From NCBI GenBank assembly GCA_018136815.1, contig CM030935.1, positions 2,907,999 to 2,971,998 on the forward strand: 64,000 bases of DNA, written 5' to 3'. The notes under the pieces are model-generated. The model saw nothing but the letters and a program-made list of their open reading frames with translations, did not search any database and was not told the DNA's origin. Shown here piece by piece: positions 63,293-64,000 of this stretch (position 1 is its first letter; the number at the start of each line of letters is the position of its first letter). This DNA comes from Isochrysis galbana. Taxonomy: Eukaryota > Haptophyta > Isochrysidales > Isochrysidaceae. Made by a program: the position numbers and the translations under genes.

Positions 63293-64000
63293 GTTGCTGG
63301 GTTGTTGAAGGAAGGGGGACCTAGGGGACTGTGCGGGTGCGGGGAGATGAGGGGGGTCTCCCCCGCCGCGTCGGGGCAGCGGTTCTCGGGGATACCGAAA
63401 GGGGGGGGAGGGAGGGAGGGAGGGGGCCGCTGGGGCGGGCCTCCGGCCGAAACGGACCTTCGGGGGATCCCGGCGGGCGAAGGGGGGCGGGGGACGGGGG
63501 GACCGGCCCTCTTGCCTCTTGGGCGCGGGGAGGGACTCCCCCTACCCGCAACAATAAAAGTGCTCATTTCACATTTTATGTATTGAAGGGGTGTCCTTGT
63601 TCTCACACCAACAATTGTCATCGCCCATTCTTGCGTCCAGCTGCTCCACTAAAAACAGACTAGCCACGCGCCACGGTGACCGGAAGGACAGCTCAAGCCA
63701 AACAGCAATGCGTCATCAAGCACGGCAGCTGCAGTTTGGAACCGATGTGCGAGGAACTGCCCACTTCACCTAGAACCTAAGCTAGATGAATTGGATATCT
63801 CTCGTCGATCGTTTCCGTCAATGGCTTCCCTACCTAGTTAAGAGAACGGTTAGGCCGGAGGGGGGGGGGGGGCGGATGAAGCCAACCTACTAGTATTCAC
63901 AAGCGTACGTGAACTTCGCCTTACCCGATGATGATACTTGCCGTGTGCATAAGAGTCCTAATGTCAAGCCGCGGACGATACGTCTTAGATGAATGCGCCC
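63293..64000. other. Right end of the window, no gene recognised
   Basis: GC-rich low-complexity sequence to about 63545, then mixed sequence with a short poly-G run near 63860. No supported gene. Confidence 0.4.

Noticed and set aside
1..64000. CRISPR arrays, tRNA or rRNA genes
   Set aside because: No regular spacer-repeat array and no cloverleaf with A/B boxes found by eye; a tRNAscan-SE/Infernal run would settle this.

Overview
The window is nuclear DNA from a unicellular eukaryote with GC-rich exons. Host genes are split by short introns (about 70-300 bp, mostly GT-AG with two clear GC-AG cases) and separated by dense transposable-element debris, microsatellites and homopolymer runs. The gene set (SNRNP40-type splicing factor, EFL1, a plant-type ZDP-like 3'-phosphatase, a MYB, a GRK-like kinase fused to CNB and RGS domains) plus GC-AG introns suits a microalga, most likely a haptophyte or a stramenopile alga; this assignment is inference. 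No tRNA, rRNA or CRISPR was seen.

Layout. 0.7-1.0 kb: remnant of a Cys-rich gene. 3.2-4.0: F-box protein. 5.4-6.7: SINE-like element with 17-bp target-site duplications (TSDs) inside another repeat. 6.7-17.0: a 10.3-kb, apparently young Ty3/gypsy-like LTR retrotransposon on the minus strand, carrying a phage/Dcm-type methyltransferase-like domain, three in-frame stops and a coding-looking antisense ORF. 18.2-20.0: internally deleted LINE with 14-bp TSDs. 20.6-21.7: endonuclease/exonuclease/phosphatase (EEP) enzyme. 25.0-29.3: EFL1 (8 exons). 29.8-31.3: SINE and LTR-like repeats. 31.6-33.2: TPR-like gene of unknown function. 34.8-35.6: DNA 3'-phosphatase. 36.0: hAT-like MITE. 36.8-38.4: SNRNP40. 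38.8-41.3: LINE 3' ends and a SINE with 18-bp TSDs. 42.1-43.0: MYB, preceded by an array of inverted CCAAT boxes. 44.8-46.9: multi-pass membrane protein. 47.3-50.4: LINE/SINE cluster. 50.9-52.2: LRR protein. 52.4: second hAT-like MITE. 55.5-61.3: a 20-exon kinase gene. 62.0-63.3: nested SINE and LINE ends.

The host genes are unrelated housekeeping and signalling genes with no operon-like relation; many have a long purine/pyrimidine tract just upstream of the start. The mobile elements do form a system. LINE and SINE-like elements share a 5'-terminal hairpin whose stem changes in a compensatory way, at least one SINE-like copy shares its 3' region with a LINE, and the LINE 3' ends finish in oligo-T, one of them directly against a TSD.

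The most notable single gene is the kinase, reconstructed as N-terminal MGC (possible acylation) - CNB - GRAM/PH-like - CNB - RGS - AGC/GRK-like kinase. It combines parts of cGMP-dependent kinases and of G-protein-coupled receptor kinases, and both CNB pockets lack the usual phosphate-binding Arg.
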